In this document: positions 26,205 to 33,676 of the stretch, piece by piece | Numbering within the stretch: position 1 is the first letter of the stretch | Layout of the letters: every line of letters begins with the position of its first letter | Assembly: GCF_002884975.1 (NCBI RefSeq) | Contig: NZ_PJKB01000002.1 | Span: 765,369 to 829,368 of the forward strand | Length of the DNA stretch: 64,000 bases | Origin: Akkermansia muciniphila | GTDB taxonomy: Bacteria > Verrucomicrobiota > Verrucomicrobiia > Verrucomicrobiales > Akkermansiaceae | Direction: 5' to 3' | The notes under the pieces: generated by a model | What the model was told of the DNA's origin: nothing | The model's database searches: none | Seen by the model: the letters and a program-made list of their open reading frames with translations, nothing else | Translations under genes and position numbers: made by a program

Positions 26205-27881
26205 ATGCGAAGCGATAGAGTTAAAGCAGGTTTCGAGCGTGCGCCGCACCGCAGTCTGATGCGTGCCACGGGAATGACGGATGAAGATTTAAGCCGTCCC
26301 TTCATAGCCATTTGCAATTCCTTTAATGAGGTGATTCCGGGCCATGTCCACCTGAACAAGGTAGCCGCCCTCATCAAGGAGGAAGTGCGCAAGGCCGGGG
26401 GAACCCCCGTGGAGTTCAACCTGCCCGGCGTTTGTGACGGCATTGCCATGGGGCACGGCGGCATGAAGTTTTCCCTGCCCAGCCGTGAACTGATCGCGGA
26501 CAGCGTGGAGACGATGCTGAGCGCCCACGCGTTTGACGCCATGATCTGCATTCCGAATTGTGACAAGATTGTTCCCGGCATGATCATGGGCGCCCTGCGC
26601 TGCAATATTCCCACCATTTTCTGCAGCGGCGGCCCGATGGCCGCAGGCATGGCGGAGGACGGCACCGTGCTGGACCTGAACAGCGTGTTTGAGGCCGTGG
26701 CCCGTTTCAAGGCAGGCAAGATTAATGCGGCGGAACTCCATTCCCTGGAATGCCGCGCCTGCCCCGGCGCCGGTTCCTGTTCCGGCATGTTTACGGCCAA
26801 TTCCATGAATTGCCTGAGCGAGGTGATCGGCCTGGCCCTTCCCGGCAACGGTTCCCTGCTGGCTACGTCCGAGGAGCGCAAGGAGTTCTGGAAGCAGACC
26901 GCGCGCCGCGCCGTGGAGATGGCGAAGGCGGACGGCCCCCTGCCGCGCGACATCGTGAACCGTGACGCCATTGACAACGCCTTTGCGATCGACATGGCGA
27001 TGGGCGGCAGTTCCAACACCGTGCTCCATACGCTGGCAATCGCCCGTGAGGCCGGGGTGGAATATGACCTCCAGCGCATCAATGACATTTCCAAACGCAC
27101 CCCGAATATCTGCAAGGTGGCTCCTTCCTCCCATTTCCACATGCAAGACGTTCTGCGCGCCGGCGGCGTGAGCGCCATCATCCATGAGATCGCCCGCATT
27201 CCCGGCGCCCTCCATCTGGATGCCGTCACCGTCAGCGGAAAGACGCTGGGTGAAACCGTGGAAGGGTGCGGCATTACGGATGAAACCGTAATCCATCCGC
27301 TGGAAAAGGCTTATTCCCGTGACGGCGGCCTGGCGATTCTGTTCGGCAACCTGGCCCAGGAAGGCGCCGTGGTGAAGAAGGCCGGCGTGCATCCGGATAT
27401 GATGAGCTTCAGCGGCCCTGCCGTAATTTTCGAGTCCCAGGAGGAAGCCTGTGAAGGCATCCTCGCCGGAAAGGTGAAATCCGGGGACGTGGTCGTCATC
27501 CGCAATGAAGGGCCCAAGGGCGGACCCGGCATGCAGGAGATGCTGGCTCCCACCTCTTATATCATGGGGCAGGGCCTTGGCGCGGAAGTGGCGCTGATCA
27601 CGGACGGCCGTTTTTCTGGCGCCACCCATGGCGCCTGCATTGGCCATATTTCCCCGGAAGCGGCGGAAGGCGGCCTCATCGGCCTGTTGCGGAACGGGGA
27701 TATCATTGAGTATTCCATCCCGGACCGTACGCTGAACGCTCATTTGAGTGAAGAGGAGATCGCGCGCCGCCGTGCGGACTGGAAGCCCTCTTACAACAAG
27801 GTTTCTTCCTCCTGGCTGGGCCGTTACCGCCAGTTGGCCACGAATGCCAGCAACGGCGCCGTGCTCCGGAAAGGGGAATAA
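26205..27881 (+). CDS. ilvD: Dihydroxy-acid dehydratase
   Basis: IlvD makes the 2-keto acids that lead to valine, isoleucine and leucine, using an iron-sulfur cluster and Mg2+. It has 558 residues, the normal length. Conserved cluster regions are visible: CIPNCDK with Cys119 and the [11 protein letters not shown] segment with Cys192. [14 protein letters not shown] near 37-50 is the usual N-terminal motif. The [11 protein letters not shown] and [11 protein letters not shown] segments of the C-terminal domain are intact. It is monocistronic, with a strong terminator after it, and divergent from the two-component regulator. Confidence 0.96.
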   Translation: MRSDRVKAGFERAPHRSLMRATGMTDEDLSRPFIAICNSFNEVIPGHVHLNKVAALIKEEVRKAGGTPVEFNLPGVCDGIAMGHGGMKFSLPSRELIADSVETMLSAHAFDAMICIPNCDKIVPGMIMGALRCNIPTIFCSGGPMAAGMAEDGTVLDLNSVFEAVARFKAGKINAAELHSLECRACPGAGSCSGMFTANSMNCLSEVIGLALPGNGSLLATSEERKEFWKQTARRAVEMAKADGPLPRDIVNRDAIDNAFAIDMAMGGSSNTVLHTLAIAREAGVEYDLQRINDISKRTPNICKVAPSSHFHMQDVLRAGGVSAIIHEIARIPGALHLDAVTVSGKTLGETVEGCGITDETVIHPLEKAYSRDGGLAILFGNLAQEGAVVKKAGVHPDMMSFSGPAVIFESQEEACEGILAGKVKSGDVVVIRNEGPKGGPGMQEMLAPTSYIMGQGLGAEVALITDGRFSGATHGACIGHISPEAAEGGLIGLLRNGDIIEYSIPDRTLNAHLSEEEIARRRADWKPSYNKVSSSWLGRYRQLATNASNGAVLRKGE

Positions 27882-27900
27882 TCAGGCATTTTAAATAGCC

Positions 27901-27936
27901 AGCCGCTTTCCCTGGTATGGGAAGGCGGCTTTTTTA
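27901..27936 (+). terminator. Terminator of ilvD
   Basis: AGCCGCTTTCCC (27901-27912) pairs with GGGAAGGCGGCT (27919-27930) with one mismatch, followed by a T run. Confidence 0.88.
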
Positions 27937-28007
27937 TGCCTGTCTCCGTTTATTACCTGGCTACCCGTTCGTGCCGGAGGCGGCAGAGGTGAAGGAGCTC
28001 CCGGTTT

Positions 28008-28928
28008 CTATTCTTTGGGCAGAAAGTAGCCGCGCTGTTTTTCAGAGACGGGCATGCCCATGCGTTCCATGACGGCCAGCATATCCTCCCAGACCTTGCG
28101 TTTTTCCCGGGGATTGTCTGATCTCAGCAGGTAGCTGGGATGGTAGGTGACGCGCACGGGAATGCCGTTGAGGTCGTGGAATCTGCCGCGCATGGAGCTC
28201 ACGGAACCCTGAATGCCCAGCAGGCCTACGGCGGCGGTTCCGCCCAGGGCGACGATCATCTTCGGCTGGATGACCTGGATTTCATGCATGATGATGGGCA
28301 GGCAGGCTTCAATTTCTTCCGGCGTGGGGGCGCGGTTGTTGGTTCGCTGGTTGGGGAGGGCAGGGCGGAATTTAACGATGTTGGAGATGTAAACCATGTC
28401 CCTGGAGAGCCCCATGGCTTTCAATATCTGGTTAAGTTTTTCCCCGGCGCGGCCCACAAAGGGCTCCTGCTGCACTTCTTCATAATATCCCGGCGCTTCA
28501 CCGATGAGCATGAGCTCCGTATGGGGATTGCCCGTGGCAAAGACCATGGTGTCGCGCAGGGAGTTGAGTTCCCTGGCCGGCTGCCAGTTCTGCGCCAGGT
28601 TCCGGAGGTACTGCAGCTTGTCTTCCATCGTCCCCTCCGGGAGCGCTACGGCAGAGGCCGGTTCCCGGCTTTCCGGCAGGAGTTCCGGGGTTACGGAAGG
28701 CGCGGGCGCCGCGGCGGGTTCCGGTTGCGCCGCCGGCTCCGGAGGCGCCGGAGCGGCTGCGGGTGCGGCTGGCGTTGCCGCAACGGCCGGGCGTCCTCCC
28801 TGTTTAGCGGCCACGTACCATGTCCGCAGAACGTTTCTGGCTTCATCCGTCAGGCTGGCGCGTGTCGTCCCCCGTTGAATCAGGGAGTCGAGATAGTGGC
28901 GGAAAAGGCTCTTAGGCGTGGCAGTCAT
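28008..28928 (-). CDS. Family-4-type uracil-DNA glycosylase without iron-sulfur ligands
   Basis: This enzyme removes uracil from DNA. The 306-residue protein has a disordered Ala/Pro-rich stretch (about 48-95) between a small N-terminal helical part and the catalytic domain. Motif A is GEAPG at 143-147 with PFVGRAGEKL following, and motif B is HPSYLLR at 263-269. Family 4 enzymes hold a [4Fe-4S] cluster with four cysteines: two before motif A, one in the NIVKCRPP segment and one later. Here the first pair is absent, NIVKFRP (183-189) has Phe in place of Cys, and only Cys209 remains. A cluster therefore cannot be built in the usual way. The related folds UdgX and family 5 are less likely because motif A is family 4-like. 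Confidence 0.85.
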   Translation of the reverse strand: MTATPKSLFRHYLDSLIQRGTTRASLTDEARNVLRTWYVAAKQGGRPAVAATPAAPAAAPAPPEPAAQPEPAAAPAPSVTPELLPESREPASAVALPEGTMEDKLQYLRNLAQNWQPARELNSLRDTMVFATGNPHTELMLIGEAPGYYEEVQQEPFVGRAGEKLNQILKAMGLSRDMVYISNIVKFRPALPNQRTNNRAPTPEEIEACLPIIMHEIQVIQPKMIVALGGTAAVGLLGIQGSVSSMRGRFHDLNGIPVRVTYHPSYLLRSDNPREKRKVWEDMLAVMERMGMPVSEKQRGYFLPKE

Positions 28929-29118
28929 GAGAGGATAAGGCCAGATTAGTCCATGGGAGGCCGTCTGTCACGACGATTTGCAGGGTACGCCTTTCTTCAT
29001 GGAGAGAGCCTCTTCCGGGAATGACACGGTAAAAGATGGAATCCCCTGTGGAGGAGGAGGCAAATTGAACGCCCTCCGGTTCAGGCATGAAAATGCCGTC
29101 CAGCAGCCGTTCTCTCAC
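28912..29118 (-). CDS. Possible small protein overlapping the UDG start
   Basis: This frame of 68 codons begins with ATG at 29118 and overlaps the UDG gene by 17 nt. The product (MPEPEGVQFASSSTGDSIFY, then RVIPGRG and LQIVVTDGLPW) has ordinary composition and no signal peptide. I do not recognise it. It fills the otherwise empty spacer between UDG and thiH and could be translated ahead of UDG, but it may equally be chance. Confidence 0.35.
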   Translation of the reverse strand: MRERLLDGIFMPEPEGVQFASSSTGDSIFYRVIPGRGSLHEERRTLQIVVTDGLPWTNLALSSHDCHA

Positions 29119-29137
29119 TTTTTACCTTATTTTTTCC

Positions 29138-30274
29138 ATGTCTTTTTCTGAAGAATTAAATGGTCTGATGGACCGGCCCTCTTCCCTGGTCCGCCGTTTC
29201 ATGGCATTGCTGGAACCTGCGGACGACGCGCGGCTGGAGGCGATGGCGCAGGAAAGCCGCCGCCTGACGCGCCTGCATTTCGGCCGCACCATCCGCCTGT
29301 TCGCCCCCATTTACCTGTCCAACGAATGCATCAATAATTGCAAGTACTGCGGTTTTTCACGGGATAATCCCATCATCCGCACCACTCTCACGGTGGATGA
29401 AGTGGTGCAGGAGGCCCGCTATCTGCACGGGCTGGGCCTGCGCAGCATTCTGCTGGTGGCCGGGGAGCATCCCAAGTTCGTTTCTGACGGGTACATGCAG
29501 GAGTGCCTGGACGCGCTGCATACCTTTATTCCGTCCCTGGGGCTGGAAATAGGGCCGCTCCCGGATGACCGCTATGCGGAGATCGTCCACCACGGGGCGG
29601 AACAACTGGCCGTTTACCAGGAAACTTACAACCGGGAGGTGTATGAAACCCTGCACACGGCGGGCATGAAGAAGAATTTCAACTGGAGGCTGGATTGTCC
29701 GGAACGCGCCTACCAGGGCGGCTTCCGCCGCATCCAGATAGGCGCCTTGTTCGGGCTGTCCCCCTGGCGGAGGGAGGCCATGGCGCTGGCCACCCATCTG
29801 GATTATTTGCAGAAACATTGCTGGAAGTCCGCTCTTTCCGTGGCTTTCCCGCGCATGCGGCCCTACGCCGGAAATTACGAGTATGAACCGGATCCGGAAC
29901 TGATGCTGGATGACCGGAACTTTGTCCAGTTGATGGCCGCCCTCCGCATCTGCTTCCCCAGGATCGGCATGTCCGTAAGCACCCGTGAACCTGCTCCCAT
30001 GAGGAACGCCCTCATGCATCTGGGCATGACCCACATGTCCGCCATTGCCCGCACGGAGCCCGGAGGCTACACGGGGGCGGGAACGGCCAGCGCCCATTTG
30101 ACGGTGCGGGGCAACCAGGTGGATCTTCCGGAAGACAGGAAAGGCCGCTGCAAGGCTACGGAACAGTTTGAAATTTCCGACCAGCGCACTCCGGAACAGG
30201 TGGTAGGCGCCATCCGGAGCGCGGGCCTGGAGCCTGTCTGGAAGGACTGGGACGCCGCGCTGGATGTGGTGTAA
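29138..30274 (+). CDS. thiH: 2-iminoacetate synthase (tyrosine lyase)
   Basis: ThiH is a radical SAM enzyme that cleaves tyrosine to p-cresol and dehydroglycine for the thiazole ring of thiamine. The ATG at 29138 gives 378 residues. The radical SAM motif is Cys64-x3-Cys68-x2-Cys71 in CINNCKYCGF. The QETYNREVYETLH and SVSTREPAPMRN segments are typical of ThiH rather than of HydG or CofH. HydG carries an extra C-terminal cluster domain that is absent here. No thiG, thiF or thiS lies next to it, and no TPP riboswitch is recognisable upstream. Confidence 0.9.
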   Translation: MSFSEELNGLMDRPSSLVRRFMALLEPADDARLEAMAQESRRLTRLHFGRTIRLFAPIYLSNECINNCKYCGFSRDNPIIRTTLTVDEVVQEARYLHGLGLRSILLVAGEHPKFVSDGYMQECLDALHTFIPSLGLEIGPLPDDRYAEIVHHGAEQLAVYQETYNREVYETLHTAGMKKNFNWRLDCPERAYQGGFRRIQIGALFGLSPWRREAMALATHLDYLQKHCWKSALSVAFPRMRPYAGNYEYEPDPELMLDDRNFVQLMAALRICFPRIGMSVSTREPAPMRNALMHLGMTHMSAIARTEPGGYTGAGTASAHLTVRGNQVDLPEDRKGRCKATEQFEISDQRTPEQVVGAIRSAGLEPVWKDWDAALDVV

Positions 30275-30340
30275 AGGGCGCCCGCCCGGCGGCCGCGCCG
30301 CGGAATGGCAGCCATACTTCCGTGATGCTGTGATGGAGCA

Positions 30341-30369
30341 TTGACAGCATGCCCCGTCTGCCATATTTC
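30341..30369 (+). promoter_or_regulatory. Candidate promoter of the LTA-synthase-like gene, near-leaderless
   Basis: A consensus TTGACA (30341-30346), a 17-nt spacer and TATTTC (30364-30369) end eight bases before the ATG at 30378. A GGAGG lies between the -10 and the ATG, but the predicted transcript would start at or after it. Confidence 0.5.
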
Positions 30370-30377
30370 CGGAGGCG

Positions 30378-32264
30378 ATGATTCGTTATTATTGGGGGAG
30401 GTTTTGGCCGTTCCTCCTGCTTGCGTTCGGTATTGAGGCGGTGGAAAACCTGTTTACGGTGTTTTTCGAATACCGCAACATGGATTTCGGGGTAATTTCC
30501 CTTCTGAAGACGGCATACATTTTCGTGACGGAGTTTTCCATCACCATGTGCTACTGGCTTCTGCCTTATGCCGTTTATTTGTGGATTCTGCCGCGGGGGA
30601 AAGCGGGTGGAAAGGCGGACCGTTGGATTACTTGCGCATGGTTTTTCCTGTTTGTGCTCGCCAATCTGTTTGAGGACGTGGCGGAAGCCTTTTTCTGGAA
30701 TGAGTTTGAAGCCAGCTTCAATTTCATTGCGGTGGACTACCTGATTTATACCAAGGAGGTCATCGGGAATATTTATGAATCCTACCCCATTATTCCGATT
30801 CTTATCGGCGTTCTGGCCGCATCCGTTCTGGCCGTCTGGGGAATGAAGCGGTTTCTCATTCCCCGCCGCGGGGAAGCTCCCGCGGGATGGAAGCGGGGCT
30901 GCGTGGTGCTGTTCCTGCTGGCGTGCATTACGGGAGGGTACTGGCTGGTGGATATCAAGGACGCGGATGCCGTGAACAACCGCTATAATTCGGAGATGGC
31001 CAAGGACGGCCTTTACAGCCTGTTCAGCGCCTTCCTGAAGAATGAACTGGATTACCGCGACTACTACAAGACGCTGCCGGACGCGGATGCGGCGGCGTTT
31101 CTGGCCCGCGAGTTCACGGCGGATGACACGTCCGTGCCTGACGCCGCATCCGGCAGCGTGAAGAGGCAGGTGCGCCCCTCCGGGGTGGCCATCCATCCCA
31201 ACGTCGTGGTTGTGGTCATGGAGAGCATGGGGGCGGAGTTTTTAAACGAGTGCCGGGAGGATGGCGCGAACGTCACGCCGTGCCTGAGCCGTCTGGGCAA
31301 GGAGGGCATTTTCTTCCCGAATACCTATGCCACGGGCACCCGCTCCGTGCGCGGGCTGGAAGCCGTCAGCACATCCATGCCTCCGCTGCCCGGCATGTCC
31401 ATCCTTCGCCAGGAGGGGAACGAGCATTTGCAGACCATCGGGTCCATATTCAGGGACAAGGGGTATGACCTCAAGTGGATTTACGGGGGGTACGGGTATT
31501 TTGACAACATGAATTACTTCTTCGGGAACAACGGCTTCCAGGTTCTGGACCGTAATTCCATGGATGATTCCGAGGTGACCCACTCCACCATCTGGGGCGT
31601 CTGTGATGAAGACCTGTTCCGCCGCGCCGTGCGTGAGGCGGATGAGTCCTTTAAAAGCGGCTCTCCTTTTTTACAGGTGGTGTTCACCACGTCCAACCAC
31701 CGCCCTTACACCTATCCGGAAGGGCGCATAGACATTCCTTCCCATACCGGGCGCATGGGTGCCGTCAAGTACGCGGATTATGCCGTGGGGGCCTTTGTGG
31801 AGGAGGCCAGGAGCAAACCGTGGTTTGAGAATACGCTTTTCGTGTTCGTGGCGGACCATGGCGCGGGCAGCGCCGGGAAACAGACGCTTAATCCGGAAAC
31901 GCACCGCATTTTCTCCATTTTCTACGCCCCGGCCCTGCTGAAGCCGGAACGGATTGAGACGCCTGTCAGCCAGATTGACGTGCTCCCCACCCTGCTCGGC
32001 CTGCTGAAATGGCCGTATGATGCGGCGTTTTACGGAAAGGACGCCTTGAAGCCCTCCTACCAGTCCCGGTATTTTGTGAGTAATTACCAGTACATCGGCT
32101 ACTTGAAGGGAAGGGACATGGTAGTGCTTAAACCCCAGCGCGGCGCGGAGTTTTTCCGTGACGGAGAGCCTGTGAAGCCGGATGCCCGGATGAAGGAGCT
32201 GGAGAAGGAGGCGGTTTATTATTATCAGCACGCTTCCGGCTGGCGCACCAGTTTGAAGGAATAA
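30378..32264 (+). CDS. LTA-synthase/OpgB-like membrane phosphotransferase (sulfatase fold)
   Basis: This 628-residue membrane protein has about five N-terminal helices (spread over 5-195) and a large extracytoplasmic alkaline-phosphatase/sulfatase-fold domain from about 270. Visible metal-site elements are VVVMESMG with Glu282, the nucleophile loop TGTRSVRG around 319-326, a NHRPYTYP segment, and FVADHGAG. Relatives transfer phosphoglycerol (LtaS, OpgB) or phosphoethanolamine to glycans or lipids. In many homologues the nucleophile loop has Thr where this one has Ser323, so either Thr321 or Ser323 may act. Gram-negative verrucomicrobia make no classical lipoteichoic acid, so a periplasmic glycan or lipopolysaccharide modification is more likely. 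The gene is convergent with the metzincin; the spacer holds an imperfect hairpin (32280-32309) without a T run. Confidence 0.85.
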   Translation: MIRYYWGRFWPFLLLAFGIEAVENLFTVFFEYRNMDFGVISLLKTAYIFVTEFSITMCYWLLPYAVYLWILPRGKAGGKADRWITCAWFFLFVLANLFEDVAEAFFWNEFEASFNFIAVDYLIYTKEVIGNIYESYPIIPILIGVLAASVLAVWGMKRFLIPRRGEAPAGWKRGCVVLFLLACITGGYWLVDIKDADAVNNRYNSEMAKDGLYSLFSAFLKNELDYRDYYKTLPDADAAAFLAREFTADDTSVPDAASGSVKRQVRPSGVAIHPNVVVVVMESMGAEFLNECREDGANVTPCLSRLGKEGIFFPNTYATGTRSVRGLEAVSTSMPPLPGMSILRQEGNEHLQTIGSIFRDKGYDLKWIYGGYGYFDNMNYFFGNNGFQVLDRNSMDDSEVTHSTIWGVCDEDLFRRAVREADESFKSGSPFLQVVFTTSNHRPYTYPEGRIDIPSHTGRMGAVKYADYAVGAFVEEARSKPWFENTLFVFVADHGAGSAGKQTLNPETHRIFSIFYAPALLKPERIETPVSQIDVLPTLLGLLKWPYDAAFYGKDALKPSYQSRYFVSNYQYIGYLKGRDMVVLKPQRGAEFFRDGEPVKPDARMKELEKEAVYYYQHASGWRTSLKE

Positions 32265-32328
32265 GCCCTTTCCCGTGATGCGGATGCCGCCGTCTCCGCG
32301 GCAATCCGCCAAGGGAGGGGGAAACGGT

Positions 32329-33486
32329 TCAGGATTTGGGCTCGTCTCTGTAGTCCTGAAGGGCATCCCAGTGGAACGTGAAATGCTTCTGCATGTGCAG
32401 CCCGTTGGCGAGGATGAACATGAGGGAAATGCGGAATTCGTTGTTGGTCAGCCCGTCCAGTTCCTTCTTGTCAATCTTCATGGAAAACTTGCCGCTCTTT
32501 TTCCCCAGGCGCTGGGAGAAGGAAACGGCGTCATAGTCCTGATTGACTGCATAGGGCGGGTCCTGGACGTAAACGTTCAACGCCTTGACGGTCTGGGGGC
32601 TCTTGTAGCTTCCGGAAATGAGAATCTGGTCTCCCTTGAAGGAAATGGCCGTGTCCTTGATTTCCACCTCCGGCCTGCCTTCGTAGAATTTTTGTGCCGG
32701 AGTGACGGAAAATACTTCACAGGCGTCCAGCAGGGCGCAGCTTGCGGGGGTCAGGAACGTGGGGCTGGTGCCGAACGTGTAGTTGCCCGCGCCCATCAGG
32801 GCCGTGCCGTACTTTTTGCCGTCCGAGGCGGTCTGGTGGTTGTGGGGCAGGTTGAGGCCGTGGCCCAGCTCGTGGGCCAAGCCGCCGTACCATTTGGTCA
32901 GCAATTGTCCTTCCCTGGTTTTCTGGCCCAGATGCTTGATGTCAAAGGCAGGGTAATCCAGGGCAAAGCAGTTGCGGCCCATGCCGTAGAAGGGAACGCC
33001 GCCGGGATTGTCAGGGCCGTTCTTTTCATCGTTCCAGGTGGGCATGATGACCAGGGTGTGCTGTCCTTTTTTCTTGTCTGGATTGGCCTTGAAAAACTCG
33101 TCAAGCTCCTGTGCTGCCTTCCAGCCGCCCCCGTTTTCATACGGATAATGCGCCGCCGGGTTCTTGGCCTTGTATTCAATGATGTTCACGCGGCCGGGGG
33201 ATTTCATGTCCAGGCCGAAGGAGCGCGCGCCGTAGCCGTGGCGCTGCATTTCCTTGCCGTAAAACTGCTGGAGGTAAAGCAGCAGTTCGCTGAGGCGGCG
33301 TTCGTAGTCCGGAACGGGTTTCGTGTCACTGCCCAGGAAGTAAACGACGTTGAGCTGGCTGGCCGTCTTTTTCAGGGCAATCCGGTCTTTCAGGATGTCC
33401 GGAACGGTGACCCCGGCAGAGGATATTCCGGAGGCGGTCCCCAGAAGAGCCAGGGAAAAAAGTACGGAGAGAAGGCGTTTAAACAT
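32329..33486 (-). CDS. Secreted metzincin-type zinc metalloprotease
   Basis: The ATG at 33486 gives 385 residues with a clear signal peptide (about 1-24). The zinc motif HELGHGLNLPH at 205-215 fits HExxHxxGxxH of metzincins except that Asn stands for the usual Gly before the third ligand region. A Met-turn candidate (TALMG, Met231) follows at the right distance. The C-terminal about 120 residues are beta-rich and may bind substrate. The exact MEROPS family is not clear to me. It is divergent from the GH95 fucosidase, and both are exported, so a joint role in mucin breakdown is plausible. An upstream frame extension to 33522 is not supported because it would displace the signal peptide. Confidence 0.82.
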   Translation of the reverse strand: MFKRLLSVLFSLALLGTASGISSAGVTVPDILKDRIALKKTASQLNVVYFLGSDTKPVPDYERRLSELLLYLQQFYGKEMQRHGYGARSFGLDMKSPGRVNIIEYKAKNPAAHYPYENGGGWKAAQELDEFFKANPDKKKGQHTLVIMPTWNDEKNGPDNPGGVPFYGMGRNCFALDYPAFDIKHLGQKTREGQLLTKWYGGLAHELGHGLNLPHNHQTASDGKKYGTALMGAGNYTFGTSPTFLTPASCALLDACEVFSVTPAQKFYEGRPEVEIKDTAISFKGDQILISGSYKSPQTVKALNVYVQDPPYAVNQDYDAVSFSQRLGKKSGKFSMKIDKKELDGLTNNEFRISLMFILANGLHMQKHFTFHWDALQDYRDEPKS

Positions 33487-33676
33487 GGTTGTTAAAAGTA
33501 GAGGCCCTCCCCTTAAAGACAAGGAAATTTACTGTCCTCGCTACCATTGGCAAAAGAGGTCCCGGGGCACGGGGAAAAAGGCGGGAAGAGGGGCTGTCAC
33601 GTGGTGACGATAAGTTTGGAAAGGTTGAAAGATAGAGATTGCGGCGGCAGTATATTTATGACATCCTTACCAAAGC

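Noticed and set aside
26289-27743. 484-codon minus-strand frame inside ilvD
   Set aside because: ilvD has all family motifs; the antisense product has no recognisable domain.
28929-29137. TPP riboswitch before thiH
   Set aside because: The conserved CTGAGA and GAACCTGAT-type blocks are not present in the spacer.
32280-32309. Terminator between the LTA-synthase-like gene and the metzincin
   Set aside because: An imperfect GC-rich hairpin is present but there is no T run on either strand.
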